Below are positions 1 through 8,295 of a stretch of DNA of 64,000 nt, piece by piece (the stretch's first letter is position 1; every line of letters starts with the position of its first letter). The DNA comes from Vibrio tubiashii (GTDB lineage Bacteria; Pseudomonadota; Gammaproteobacteria; Enterobacterales; Vibrionaceae): NCBI GenBank assembly GCA_000775715.1, contig JRWQ01000011.1, positions 62,001 to 126,000 of the forward strand, given 5' to 3'. The notes under the pieces are model-generated. The model worked only from the letters and a program-made list of their open reading frames with translations. It made no database searches and was not told the origin of the DNA. The translations under genes and the position numbers were made by a program.

Positions 1-1
1 C

Positions 2-73
2 TTCCAACGCACCCTACAAAATGCAGAACTAAGATCTGTCAATGTGGTGTCGATTTGTCGGCCAAAAAAGTAA
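2..73 (+). CDS. Possible C-terminal end of an upstream gene (partial)
   Basis: Frame 2 is open from the window edge to a TAA at 71-73 and would encode 23 residues ending in SICRPKK. The pattern LQNAELRSVNVVSICRP loosely resembles the C-terminal strand of class I methyltransferases, but this is too short to assign. If real, the gene ends about 80 bp before the HlyD-type gene and may belong to the same cluster. Frame 1 is also open, to 126, so the call is weak. Confidence 0.3.
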   Translation, partial: FQRTLQNAELRSVNVVSICRPKK

Positions 74-154
74 ATACAAAGCTAGAGTCAAGTAAGCAAC
101 AAAGAATTGCAGTGACGCAACTTTAGTTCTGTTTGTTTAGGGAAAGGATCCCCC

Positions 155-1441
155 GTGGTAGCAAGAGCCAAACATTTATATCGCCCCGAGTATTTTGAGG
201 CGCAGAAGTCAGACCATCACGGTTCGATTTTAATCGATGCTTCATTGAATCAACATTTGTTCGTAGCCGCATCTGTATTTGTTCTGGTAACTATCATTTT
301 CTTTGTTGTTTTTGCTGAACACACCCGTAGAGATACCCTAAATGGTGTGGTTAGCCCTATTGGTGGTATTGTCAAAGTGCAGGCTAATGATGAAGGATAT
401 GCCGAAAAAGTCTTTGTAAGTGAAGGTCAAAAAGTACTTGCTGGTGACCCGTTGTATGAGATAAAAACTGAGCGATATGACGAGTTTGGTCAAGGTGTTA
501 AACGGCGAATTGTCTCCACTATTGAAAATCAAATTGTTCTCTTAAATCATCGCCGAAACAAAGAAGTAGAAAAATCGCAACACCAGCTAGAGGTTATCGA
601 TGATGACCTGGTACGTTTATCTGAAGAGGCTGGCATTCTCGACGTAGTGGTTGAACTATCTGAACAGGAGTTAAGCCTTGCTCAAAGTTTGGTTGATAAA
701 CAGCAAGTGTTAGTCAACAAGCAGTTCATATCCACTATTGAACTGCAAAGGCAAAGGCTTGAGTTAATAACACTAGAAGCTAAGGTACAAACTCAGCGTT
801 TAAGTTTACAGCGCTTGGTGAGAGAAAAAGCCAAACTAGAAGACACGAAAGACACTCTCCAGCTAGAGCTTGACATCGCCTTGCAAGAAATAGATCGCCA
901 GCTCCAACAAATCGCTCAAAACAAAATAGAATATTTTTATCAAACGGATACTCAGGTGGTATCACCAATAGATGGGGTGATCGCATCGATTTTTGTAAAA
1001 GAAGGCCACTCAGTCAATAAAGGACAACCTTTACTCGTGGTAATTCCTGAGGGTGAAGAGCCTGTAGTGGTTGAGCTTTATGCTCCGAGTCGCAGCATAG
1101 GTTTTATTCAAGAAGGTCAAGATGTCCGTCTACGGTTTGATGCGTTTCCTTACGAAAAGTTTGGCGTTCAGCAAGGCGTTGTTTCATCTATCTCAAAATC
1201 TGCCGTTTCTGCCGAGATGTTACCCAATAGCCCATTATTACGAAGCCAGCTTTCGAGTACTCATGGTGGCGTAGGTTTGTACCAAGTCAGAGTCAAATTA
1301 GATAAACCCACAATTACGGTTTATGGAGAGGAGCAAATGTTTGTTCCTGGAATGACATTGACCGCAGATATTGAATTGGATACGCGTAAGGTCTACGAGT
1401 GGCTGTTAGAGCCTCTGTATACCATTAAAGGGCGAATGTGA
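155..1441 (+). CDS. HlyD-family membrane fusion protein of a peptide/bacteriocin-type exporter
   Basis: The 428-aa product has one N-terminal membrane segment (about residues 33-53), a biotinyl-lipoyl-like half-domain just after it (GGIVKVQANDEGYAEKVFV), and a long alpha-helical coiled coil at about residues 115-260. The second lipoyl half (VVSPIDGVIASIFVKEGHSV) and a C-terminal beta-barrel region follow. This is the order of HlyD/CvaA adaptors, which bridge an inner-membrane ABC exporter to an outer-membrane channel. The start is a GTG with GGAAAGGA at 141-148. Its stop overlaps the start of the ABC exporter gene (GTG at 1438), so the two are probably translationally coupled. No TolC-like gene is present, so a shared chromosomal TolC is assumed. 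The family is clear but the cargo is unknown. Confidence 0.9.
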   Translation: MVARAKHLYRPEYFEAQKSDHHGSILIDASLNQHLFVAASVFVLVTIIFFVVFAEHTRRDTLNGVVSPIGGIVKVQANDEGYAEKVFVSEGQKVLAGDPLYEIKTERYDEFGQGVKRRIVSTIENQIVLLNHRRNKEVEKSQHQLEVIDDDLVRLSEEAGILDVVVELSEQELSLAQSLVDKQQVLVNKQFISTIELQRQRLELITLEAKVQTQRLSLQRLVREKAKLEDTKDTLQLELDIALQEIDRQLQQIAQNKIEYFYQTDTQVVSPIDGVIASIFVKEGHSVNKGQPLLVVIPEGEEPVVVELYAPSRSIGFIQEGQDVRLRFDAFPYEKFGVQQGVVSSISKSAVSAEMLPNSPLLRSQLSSTHGGVGLYQVRVKLDKPTITVYGEEQMFVPGMTLTADIELDTRKVYEWLLEPLYTIKGRM

Positions 1442-3594
1442 CCATGCACACAGAAGGGTTAATAGATTGGGGATGGGTAAAGAAGCTTCCTTTAATCCGA
1501 CAAACAGAAAAGGCGGAATGTGGTATTGCATGCCTCGTGATGGTTGCTGATTGGCATGGTTACAAAACTGACCTGCGATCGCTAAGAGCAAAGTGCGGTA
1601 TTACCCAGCATGGGATGTCATTCGCAAGGCTAATTGAGTGCGGTGCACTTCTTAAGCTTTCGGGTCGCGCAGTACGCTTAGATCTACATGAATTGGGACA
1701 ACTATCCACACCTTGTATTTTGCACTGGAATCTAAATCATTTCGTTGTCCTAAAAAAAGTGAGTGGCAAGAAAATTGAAATTCACGATCCAGCCAATGGT
1801 GCACTGACACTCAGTTATGATGAGGTCAACAAACATTTCACTGGAATCGCACTTGAACTAACACCCACCCACGACTTTGAAGAAAAAGTTGAAAGTAAGG
1901 CTGTTCGGCTATCAACTCTAATTGGTAAAACCGTTGGCCTTAAAGGAGCATTGGGTCGAATTTTTGTGTTCGCATTGGTATTGGAGGTACTAGCTCTTAC
2001 CTTGCCCATCTTTAATCAGATTGTGATTGATGAAGTGTTGGTTGGGTACGACAAAAATCTCCTCGTACTTGTCATTGGAGCCATACTCATGGTAACAGCG
2101 ACACAAACTCTAATCGGCCTTGCTCAGCAATGGGCGACAATCAAGCTATCCGTGAATTTCAACATGCAGTGGGCGGCAAATGTTTTTCATCATTTGTTTC
2201 GATTACCTATAGATTGGTTTGAAAAGAGGGATATCGGGAGCATTAGTGCTAAGTTCTCTGCTGTGGATGTCATTCAACAAACGTTAACGACTAGCGCTAT
2301 TCAGGCCTTACTCGACTTAGTGTTAGTTGTTGGCACAATGTCGGTTATGTTGGTTTACAGTCCTCAGCTATCATTCATTGCTATCGCTGCAGCGTTAGGT
2401 TATATCGTTCTCAGGTTCGCGTGGTTTGGTGCTTTTAAACGCGCAGAGGAAAATACTTGGGAGGCCAGTACTCAAGAAGAAAGCTACTTTATAGAGACAG
2501 TTCGCGGTGTATTGAGCTTAAGAGTTAACGGGACGTTATCATGGCGCGAGTCTTCTTGGCGGAACCTTAATATTAATCGTAGGAATGCCCAGCTACACGA
2601 GCAAAAGCTTGGGATGATCTACAACACAATGAATGTGACGATTGTCAGTGTTGTTTCGGCGACGGTTCTCTGGTTCGGTGCAAACTTAGTGTTGGACGGA
2701 CTGTTTACAATCGGCATGCTAATGGCTTTTCTTTCATATCAAGGTCGATTTTCTGCCAGCATTAGTTCATTAATAGATAAGTACTTCGAGTTTAAGATGT
2801 TATCTGTGTACAACGAGCGTTTAGCGGATATCGTCTTGACTGAGAAAGAAACGGAAAGTGTTCCTGATGCCTTGGGGCTGCCTGTTGTCACCAAAAATCC
2901 AAGCGATACTGTTATCGAGTTTGACGATGTTTTCTTTTCCTACGGAAAAGATCAGCCTCCAATTCTTAACGGTGCCAGTTTCAGTGTAAAAAGTAGCGAG
3001 ATTGTTGCGTTAGTTGGGCCGTCTGGTTGTGGTAAGTCAACTATTTCTAAACTGCTATTGGGTATTTATTCCGTTATGTCGGGCAGCATTTACTATTTTG
3101 GTAATAGGTCTACAGCCTCCAAATCTCTTAGACATCAGGTCGGTGCGGTATTGCAAGAAGACCAACTGTTTAGCGGTTCAATTATCGAAAATATAACTTT
3201 TTTCGCTAGCGATCTAGATGAAGAGTGGCTTGTTGAGTGTGCTCGTAGGGCTGGTGTTCATGATGACATTGAACGTCTCAACATGGGCTACCACACTCTG
3301 GTTGGCGAGATGGGGTCTAGCCTTTCTGGAGGCCAAAAACAAAGAATTCTTATTGCGAGAGCGCTGTATAAAAAACCTAAGTTTCTAGTGTTGGACGAAG
3401 CGACAAGTAGCCTAGACATCTATACGGAGTCGTTTGTTTGTCAGATGTTTAAAGAGATCAATATCCCTATTTTAATGATTGCTCACCGTCCAGAGACGAT
3501 AGCATCTGCTGATCGAGTGCTACTCATGGAAGGTGGTCTAGTTCAAGAAATTCCAAATAACTTTAAGCAGGAAGCTCAAGATGTATCACCATAA
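1438..3594 (+). CDS. C39 peptidase-containing ABC exporter (bacteriocin/double-glycine peptide type)
   Basis: This 718-aa protein fuses three modules. An N-terminal C39 cysteine peptidase has ECGIAC with Cys28, His101 (NHFVVL) and Asp117 (HDPANG), so the triad looks intact. A six-helix ABC membrane domain follows (about 165-450). The ATPase has Walker A GPSGCGKST, signature LSGGQKQR, Walker B FLVLDEATSSLD and an H-loop in IAHRPET. In this family the peptidase removes a leader after a Gly-Gly-type motif while the peptide is exported. An intact Cys separates it from HlyB-type exporters, which have lost it. The start may be GTG 1438 (AAAGGG 5 nt upstream) or ATG 1444. The gene overlaps the HlyD gene at its 5' end and the acyltransferase gene by 14 nt at its 3' end. 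No precursor peptide gene was found in the window. Confidence 0.92.
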   Translation: MTMHTEGLIDWGWVKKLPLIRQTEKAECGIACLVMVADWHGYKTDLRSLRAKCGITQHGMSFARLIECGALLKLSGRAVRLDLHELGQLSTPCILHWNLNHFVVLKKVSGKKIEIHDPANGALTLSYDEVNKHFTGIALELTPTHDFEEKVESKAVRLSTLIGKTVGLKGALGRIFVFALVLEVLALTLPIFNQIVIDEVLVGYDKNLLVLVIGAILMVTATQTLIGLAQQWATIKLSVNFNMQWAANVFHHLFRLPIDWFEKRDIGSISAKFSAVDVIQQTLTTSAIQALLDLVLVVGTMSVMLVYSPQLSFIAIAAALGYIVLRFAWFGAFKRAEENTWEASTQEESYFIETVRGVLSLRVNGTLSWRESSWRNLNINRRNAQLHEQKLGMIYNTMNVTIVSVVSATVLWFGANLVLDGLFTIGMLMAFLSYQGRFSASISSLIDKYFEFKMLSVYNERLADIVLTEKETESVPDALGLPVVTKNPSDTVIEFDDVFFSYGKDQPPILNGASFSVKSSEIVALVGPSGCGKSTISKLLLGIYSVMSGSIYYFGNRSTASKSLRHQVGAVLQEDQLFSGSIIENITFFASDLDEEWLVECARRAGVHDDIERLNMGYHTLVGEMGSSLSGGQKQRILIARALYKKPKFLVLDEATSSLDIYTESFVCQMFKEINIPILMIAHRPETIASADRVLLMEGGLVQEIPNNFKQEAQDVSP

Positions 3595-4219
3595 AAGAAT
3601 ACTCTGTCCAGATAACCATTCAGCGTTATCTGAAGTTGAATTGATGGAACAATATGGCAAATATTTTGGTGCCGACAATTGGGTAACGTTTTCTGGTTGC
3701 CCTTCGATAACTTTGACTAAAGTCGGCTCAAATGGGTTTGAGTATTTGGAGAATGGAAGAGAAGCTATCTCAATTGATTCAGGATGTTACATAGAATCAT
3801 CTCATTTCCCTGCCTTTCCTTCTGGTGTTACCAAACTGACCAATGTTTCTGTTAACGACAGGCCGTTTGGAAAAATAGTCATTGGTAAAGGATGTGTGCT
3901 CCAAGGTACTTCCATTTGTGCTTATGACAAAGTATCAATAGGAAACAATGTGATTTTTGGTCCTAATACCGTGATTATGGATTGCAGCGGCCATGCGCTC
4001 ACAAAGCGAGGCCACCCGGATGAACTTGATAGGCTCCACGCTGAGCCAGTCACCATTGGCAACGACGTTTGGATCGGTTACGGTTGTATTGTTCTTCCTG
4101 GAGTTAAGATTGGTGACGGTGCGGTTATTGGAGCTGGTAGCGTCGTGACGAAAGACATTCCTGCCAACTGCATGGCTGCTGGCAATCCATGTATTGTTAA
4201 GAAAGCAGAACTAGACTAG
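3581..4219 (+). CDS. Left-handed beta-helix (hexapeptide) acyltransferase in exporter operon
   Basis: The 212-aa product carries hexapeptide repeats in two blocks (IVIGKGCVLQGTSI... and VTIGNDVWIGYGCIVLPGVK), then GAVIGAGSVVTKDIP and the AAGNPC C-terminal cap of the maltose/xenobiotic acetyltransferase group. A candidate catalytic His lies in DCSGHAL. Such enzymes form trimers and transfer acetyl or other acyl groups from CoA. The start lies inside the exporter gene (14-nt overlap, AGGA at 3569-3572), so it is almost certainly cotranslated with it. That coupling suggests it modifies the exported molecule or a precursor, but this is inference. The N-terminal 60 residues do not match a domain I recognise. 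Confidence 0.85.
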   Translation: MYHHKRILCPDNHSALSEVELMEQYGKYFGADNWVTFSGCPSITLTKVGSNGFEYLENGREAISIDSGCYIESSHFPAFPSGVTKLTNVSVNDRPFGKIVIGKGCVLQGTSICAYDKVSIGNNVIFGPNTVIMDCSGHALTKRGHPDELDRLHAEPVTIGNDVWIGYGCIVLPGVKIGDGAVIGAGSVVTKDIPANCMAAGNPCIVKKAELD

Positions 4220-4257
4220 GCAGAAGCTCTAATCTAATGTATGTGTAACCCAGTTAT

Positions 4258-4285
4258 AGCCACTAGATTGTACAATCTAGTGGCT
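4258..4285. repeat. Perfect 28-bp palindrome between convergent genes
   Basis: The half-site AGCCACTAGATTGT is followed exactly by its reverse complement. It lies between the convergent acyltransferase and cobO genes, so a bidirectional terminator is the simplest role. However, neither side is followed by the usual T-run, and a 12-bp stem with a GTAC loop is all that RNA folding would give. Confidence 0.6.
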
Positions 4286-4295
4286 GCCAAACCGT

Positions 4296-4901
4296 TTACC
4301 AATCAACGCCTTTCAATGCTTTAACACCGGACTCAAAAGCGTGTTTTACATTGCGAACTTCGGATACGGTGTCTGCCATTTCAATCAGCGTTCGATGTGC
4401 GCCGCGACCGGTAATGATCACAGATTGCATTTTGGGGCGATTATCTAGCGCTTCAACGACTTCGTCGAGTTCGATATAGCCGTAACTGACCATGTAGGTC
4501 AGTTCATCAAATAGCACCACATCAATCGACTCGTCACGCAGCATACGTTTACACTCTTGCCATACTGTTTGAGCGGCCTCTGTGTCGGCTTTTTTGTCTT
4601 GGGTATCCCACGTAAAGCCGGTAGCCATAACTTGAAATTCAACCCCTAGCTTTTCTAGTAGGTTACGTTCGCCATTGTCCCATGTACCTTTAATGAACTG
4701 AGCTACTGAACATTTTAAGCCATGTCCAACCGCACGAGCGACAGTACCAAAACCAGAGGTAGATTTACCTTTACCGTTGCCAGTTATTATAAGTAGCAGT
4801 CCTTTTTCTTCTTGTGCAGCTGCGACACGAGCATCAACTTGCTCTTTGACTTTTTGCTGTCTCTCTTTGTGACGTGCTTCTTTATTGGTTTCGGAGGTCA
4901 T
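4296..4901 (-). CDS. cobO: Cob(I)alamin adenosyltransferase, CobO/BtuR type
   Basis: This 201-aa protein makes adenosylcobalamin from cob(I)alamin and ATP in the cytoplasm. It has the unusual P-loop TGNGKGKST, followed by GTVARAVGHG, KGTWDNGER, a DELTYMVSYGY segment and the ITGRGAH loop, all diagnostic of CobO/BtuR rather than the PduO or EutT types. Length and a charged N-terminal extension match the enterobacterial proteins. An AAGGA ribosome site lies upstream of the ATG. The gene is monocistronic and divergent from the phosphatase gene across about 110 bp. No other cobalamin biosynthesis gene is nearby, consistent with a salvage role. Confidence 0.95.
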   Translation of the reverse strand: MTSETNKEARHKERQQKVKEQVDARVAAAQEEKGLLLIITGNGKGKSTSGFGTVARAVGHGLKCSVAQFIKGTWDNGERNLLEKLGVEFQVMATGFTWDTQDKKADTEAAQTVWQECKRMLRDESIDVVLFDELTYMVSYGYIELDEVVEALDNRPKMQSVIITGRGAHRTLIEMADTVSEVRNVKHAFESGVKALKGVDW

Positions 4902-5011
4902 GGTAAATCCTTTTTAATTTCATAATTCTGTGTCTATGATAGCGTATTCACAGTAGTGCAAAAACCTATGATTTTTATGGAAATGAATTAGGTAAAAGGG
5001 CTGGATAGGCA

Positions 5012-5461
5012 ATGAAAAAAATATTAGTGGTATGTATGGGCAACATCTGTCGCTCTCCGACGGGCGAAGCGATTTTGCGTGCGAAATCCCAGCAACTTGG
5101 CATTCCGGTTGAAGTCGACTCGGCTGGAACCATAGGTTACCACCAAGGCAACCCACCTGACTCACGAGCAAAAGCGGCGGGTGAACAACGTGGTTATTCA
5201 TTTAAAGGGATACGGGCGAGAAAGGTAGTCGAAAGTGATTTCGATGAATTTGATCTGATTTTGGCGGCAGATAAGGATAATTTGTCCGACCTGATTGCTC
5301 AGTGCCCTCAACACCTGCAATATAAGTTAAAGCTGTTTTTAGAGTTTTCGGATGCAGATTATGATGAAATCCCTGACCCTTATTATGGGGGAGATAGTGG
5401 CTTTGAACTGGTTTTAGACTTGATTGAAGACGCTGCGGAAAAAGTGCTTAAAACACTCTAA
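5012..5461 (+). CDS. Low-molecular-weight protein-tyrosine phosphatase
   Basis: This 149-aa cytoplasmic phosphatase has the signature P-loop CMGNICRSP near its N terminus (nucleophile Cys8, Arg14) and the general-acid loop DPYYGG around Asp122. Both are essential residues of the LMW-PTP family and both are intact. In exopolysaccharide loci such enzymes (Wzb, Etp) act with a tyrosine kinase, but no kinase or polysaccharide gene is adjacent, so this is probably a stand-alone housekeeping copy. It ends 21 bp before the convergent SDR-like gene. The substrate is unknown. Confidence 0.93.
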   Translation: MKKILVVCMGNICRSPTGEAILRAKSQQLGIPVEVDSAGTIGYHQGNPPDSRAKAAGEQRGYSFKGIRARKVVESDFDEFDLILAADKDNLSDLIAQCPQHLQYKLKLFLEFSDADYDEIPDPYYGGDSGFELVLDLIEDAAEKVLKTL

Positions 5462-5482
5462 GTGTGGGGGGATGGCTAAGCG

Positions 5483-6145
5483 TTACGCTGCCATCACCCG
5501 ACCGCTGAAATAGTCGTTCGAAATAATATATTCTGTGTTGCGGATCAGTTCGTCTTTGACCTCTGCCCAATGTGAGTTGTCGTGTTCTGTTGCGGGCACG
5601 ACACCACCTACACGGATATTAAATGGGTTAAGCTCTTTGGCCCAGCTCTGGGTAAACCCAGCCACCATGGAGGTAGCGTTATCAAATCCAGAGAGATCCT
5701 GATAGTGCGGGTGGGAGATAACGTTGACGATCACACCATTTTTCTTCTCTTTGCGCATGCGCTCTGCCGTCGCTTGACCAAAACTAAATAGTGTCGCCGC
5801 CATCATCGACAGTCGTTGAGTAAATAGATCGCTGCCTTGGTGATCAAATAAATTAGGCATTGCCTCAGCAGTTAGCGTGTTGATCAGTACATCAGGTGAG
5901 CGTTGCAACGTATTGTCGATAAAGGAGAATAGATGCTGAATAGAGCTCAGAGAATGATCATCAATCGGGCATTGATAAACCGAATCAGAAATTTCTTGGC
6001 ATACTTGATAGGTTTGCGCTAGTTGCGGTGTTTTTCTATCACACAGAACTAATGTAGCGCCGAGTGAAGCAAAATGATATGCCAGTGTACTACCGATTTG
6101 TGAACCGGCAGCAGTGACTAAAACGACAGCGTTTTTGATATCCAT
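5483..6145 (-). CDS. SDR-fold protein with degenerate cofactor and catalytic motifs
   Basis: The 220-aa product has the overall Rossmann pattern of short-chain dehydrogenases: LVTAAGSQIG near the N terminus, VLINTL in place of the NNAG region, and VNVISHPHY before the active-site helix. The usual TGxxxGxG is reduced to T-A-A-G-S-Q-I-G. The expected YxxxK is replaced by residues around DNATSMVAG, so neither the Tyr nor the Lys is at the expected place. It may bind no dinucleotide, or act as a structural or regulatory protein. It is monocistronic and convergent with the LMW phosphatase gene. Family membership is fairly sure; enzymatic function is doubtful. Confidence 0.75.
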   Translation of the reverse strand: MDIKNAVVLVTAAGSQIGSTLAYHFASLGATLVLCDRKTPQLAQTYQVCQEISDSVYQCPIDDHSLSSIQHLFSFIDNTLQRSPDVLINTLTAEAMPNLFDHQGSDLFTQRLSMMAATLFSFGQATAERMRKEKKNGVIVNVISHPHYQDLSGFDNATSMVAGFTQSWAKELNPFNIRVGGVVPATEHDNSHWAEVKDELIRNTEYIISNDYFSGRVMAA

Positions 6146-6348
6146 TGGCTTCCTCCTATAAGCGTTACGTGCTCAAAAAGTTGTCCACATAGCATGGTAG
6201 ATTAACTGTGGTTTAGTTGTGAATAGCGTCAAATAACTTTGTCGTGAACATGACAATGTTCAATAATTTGGCTTTATTCACATTATGAAGGGCATTTGTT
6301 TCGTATGTCCGAAAAATGCGACAGTGAAAGTGTGATCAAGGTGAGGAT

Positions 6349-6852
6349 CTATACCTGTGCTTGGATCTGGAAGGTACGCTGAGCTTTAATCAGTCTATTG
6401 TAAAGGTCTATAGGTATCAACTGTTTAGGTTCTTTTTCGCTCATAGAACGACGCTGGTGTCCTGACAAGTTGTGGTAGATCTCTTCAGGTAGATCGTGTG
6501 TATCTTCAGGTAGATAGCTCAAAGCGTCCGGACACAAATAGTGACTGAGCTTGGTGCTCGCCATTCCTGCATTGTGGAACAAAGAAGCTTGCTTGGCAGA
6601 AATATCGTAAGAGCTCTGGTCGGAACGAAGCTGTTGCGGTTGTTGTAGCTCAAACCGTTTGCGTAGTGCTTGCTCACTGGTGTCGATCTCGTCGACTTTC
6701 TCTAGTGGGGTATTGTCGCGAACATCATCGGAAAACATAGACAAAATAAGCGCGAAGTCAGCTCGGCGTCCTTCATGCACGGCATTATTAATACCCGTGC
6801 CAAACTGAAGCTCGCTGATTATAGCCGCTTTGTCTAACGTATGAATTTTCAT
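6349..6852 (-). CDS. Uncharacterised 167-aa protein beside sodB
   Basis: I do not recognise this protein. It is soluble, hydrophilic and Gln-rich, with no signal peptide or membrane segment. It has a central Ser/Ala stretch (SAKQASLFHNAGMAS) and a charged segment ending in HQRRSMSEKEPKQ. The codon use looks like its neighbours. It starts with MKIHTLDKAA, and a GAGGAACATC ribosome site precedes the ATG. It lies downstream of sodB on the same strand, separated from it by a strong terminator at 6925-6950, so it probably has its own promoter. Confidence 0.75.
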   Translation of the reverse strand: MKIHTLDKAAIISELQFGTGINNAVHEGRRADFALILSMFSDDVRDNTPLEKVDEIDTSEQALRKRFELQQPQQLRSDQSSYDISAKQASLFHNAGMASTKLSHYLCPDALSYLPEDTHDLPEEIYHNLSGHQRRSMSEKEPKQLIPIDLYNRLIKAQRTFQIQAQV

Positions 6853-6924
6853 GATGTTCCTCTCGTGTTGCTTTTATAGCGACTTCGCCCTGAGAAACTT
6901 TAGGAATATCATAGTGGAAATAGC

Positions 6925-6950
6925 AAAAAAGCCAGCAAAATGCTGGCTTT
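6925..6950 (-). terminator. Rho-independent terminator of sodB
   Basis: On the minus strand GCCAGCA, a three-base loop and TGCTGGC form a stem followed by a run of six T. It sits 35 bp after the sodB stop. Confidence 0.85.
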
Positions 6951-6984
6951 AAAATGACTAAATTTTAAATCCTAGGGGAGAGGA

Positions 6985-7569
6985 TTATTTTGCTAGGTTT
7001 TCTGCAACGAAGTCCCAATTAACTAGTGCCCAGAAACCATTCATGTAATCTGGACGAACGTTACGGTAATCGATGTAGTAAGCATGTTCCCATAGGTCAA
7101 CAGTAAGAAGTGGTGTAACACCTTCTTCTGTTAGAGGAGTTGCTGCGTTAGACGTGTTAACGATGTCTAGTGAGCCGTCTGCTTTTTTAACTAGCCAAGT
7201 CCAAGAAGAACCAAAGTTGTTGATTGCAGAATCAGTGAACTTTGCTTTGAACTCTTCGAAAGAACCAAATGCCGCGTTGATTGCGTCTGCAACTGCACCT
7301 GTAGGTTCGCCGCCAGCGTTAGGCGCTAGACAGTGCCAGTAAAACGTGTGGTTCCAAATTTGTGCTGCGTTGTTGAATACACCACCCGTTGAAGTCTTAA
7401 CGATTTCTTCTAGAGATTTGCCTTCAAACTCAGTGCCAGGGATAAGACCGTTTAGCTTAACAACATAAGTGTTGTGGTGCTTACCGTGGTGGAAATCTAG
7501 AGTTTCAGCTGAGATATGTGGTTCTAGTGCGTCTTTCGCGTAAGGAAGAGCTGGTAGTTCAAATGCCAT
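6985..7569 (-). CDS. sodB: Iron superoxide dismutase
   Basis: This 194-aa cytoplasmic enzyme converts superoxide to hydrogen peroxide and oxygen. Metal ligands are His27 (FHHGKHH), His74 ([10 protein letters not shown]), and Asp157 and His161 ([11 protein letters not shown]). The [11 protein letters not shown] context is typical of the Fe rather than the Mn form. A longer reading from an ATG at 7584 would add MENRA. The start at 7569 fits the family N terminus ([10 protein letters not shown]) and has GGAGA upstream. Codons are strongly biased, as expected for an abundant protein. It is divergent from grxD across 293 bp. Iron control is expected; see the RyhB-like pairing site at the start codon. 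Confidence 0.97.
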   Translation of the reverse strand: MAFELPALPYAKDALEPHISAETLDFHHGKHHNTYVVKLNGLIPGTEFEGKSLEEIVKTSTGGVFNNAAQIWNHTFYWHCLAPNAGGEPTGAVADAINAAFGSFEEFKAKFTDSAINNFGSSWTWLVKKADGSLDIVNTSNAATPLTEEGVTPLLTVDLWEHAYYIDYRNVRPDYMNGFWALVNWDFVAENLAK

Positions 7570-7574
7570 TGCTC
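7567..7574 (-). promoter_or_regulatory. Candidate RyhB pairing site over the sodB start codon
   Basis: The minus-strand sequence GAGCAATG spans the sodB start codon and is the exact complement of CAUUGCUC in the E. coli RyhB core. In E. coli, RyhB represses sodB by pairing at the start region. Whether this strain has a RyhB with the same core cannot be seen here. Confidence 0.45.
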
Positions 7575-7862
7575 GATTCTCCATTTATATGAAAGGGTTG
7601 CCCCTCTCGATTGCTTCCAGTGATATTTATAATACATGGCTCGCAAGTGCCAACCATGGTCGTTTTGCTGACTTGCGCTATAGTTTAGCAAGTTTTTACT
7701 TTATTAAAAGCCTGGCCTCGACATTCTACGATGAAATTTTTCTATTAACCTCATCTAATTAATCGTTGAGACGGTATAACCATACAGATAATGGGCTTTA
7801 TATTCTGTGCTAATGGTTTAGAATGTTGACAATATTTGCCGTAACTCCATTAAGAGGAAGCA

Positions 7863-8198
7863 ATGGAAACCATCGATAAAATCAAACAGCAAATCGCAGA
7901 AAACTCGATCCTTTTGTACATGAAAGGCTCACCTAAACTACCTAGCTGCGGTTTCTCTTCACAAGCGGCACAAGCACTAATGGCTTGTGGTGAAAAGTTT
8001 GCATATGTAGATATTCTACAAAACCCTGATATCCGTGCTGAGCTGCCAGCTTATGCACAGTGGCCAACTTTCCCACAACTTTGGGTTGAAGGTGAGCTAA
8101 TCGGTGGTTGTGACATCATCATCGAAATGTTCCAAAAAGGTGAACTTCAGCCGCTAGTAAAAGAAGCCGCTGAACGCGCAGGAACAAGCGAAGAGTAA
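7863..8198 (+). CDS. grxD: Monothiol glutaredoxin Grx4
   Basis: The 111-aa protein has the CGFS active site (Cys29, in KLPSCGFSSQ) that defines monothiol glutaredoxins, preceded by the conserved lysine in MKGSPKLP. TFPQLWVEGELIGGCDI is the glutathione-binding region. Grx4 binds a [2Fe-2S] cluster with BolA-type partners and takes part in iron-sulfur trafficking and iron sensing. AGAGGAAG precedes the ATG. It lies divergent from sodB, a pairing that suits shared iron and oxidative-stress physiology, and it ends in its own terminator. Confidence 0.96.
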   Translation: METIDKIKQQIAENSILLYMKGSPKLPSCGFSSQAAQALMACGEKFAYVDILQNPDIRAELPAYAQWPTFPQLWVEGELIGGCDIIIEMFQKGELQPLVKEAAERAGTSEE

Positions 8199-8244
8199 TC
8201 GCTAACAAAAATACTGTTTAAATTTACAGTTTTTCTTGATTTCT

Positions 8245-8271
8245 AAGGGCCACATTCGTAATGTGGCCCTT
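8245..8271 (+). terminator. Terminator hairpin after grxD
   Basis: A 12-bp stem (AAGGGCCACATT and its complement) closes on a three-base loop and ends in a short TTATT tail. It separates grxD from topB. Confidence 0.75.
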
Positions 8272-8295
8272 ATTGTATCTGTCTGATTCTATTTT

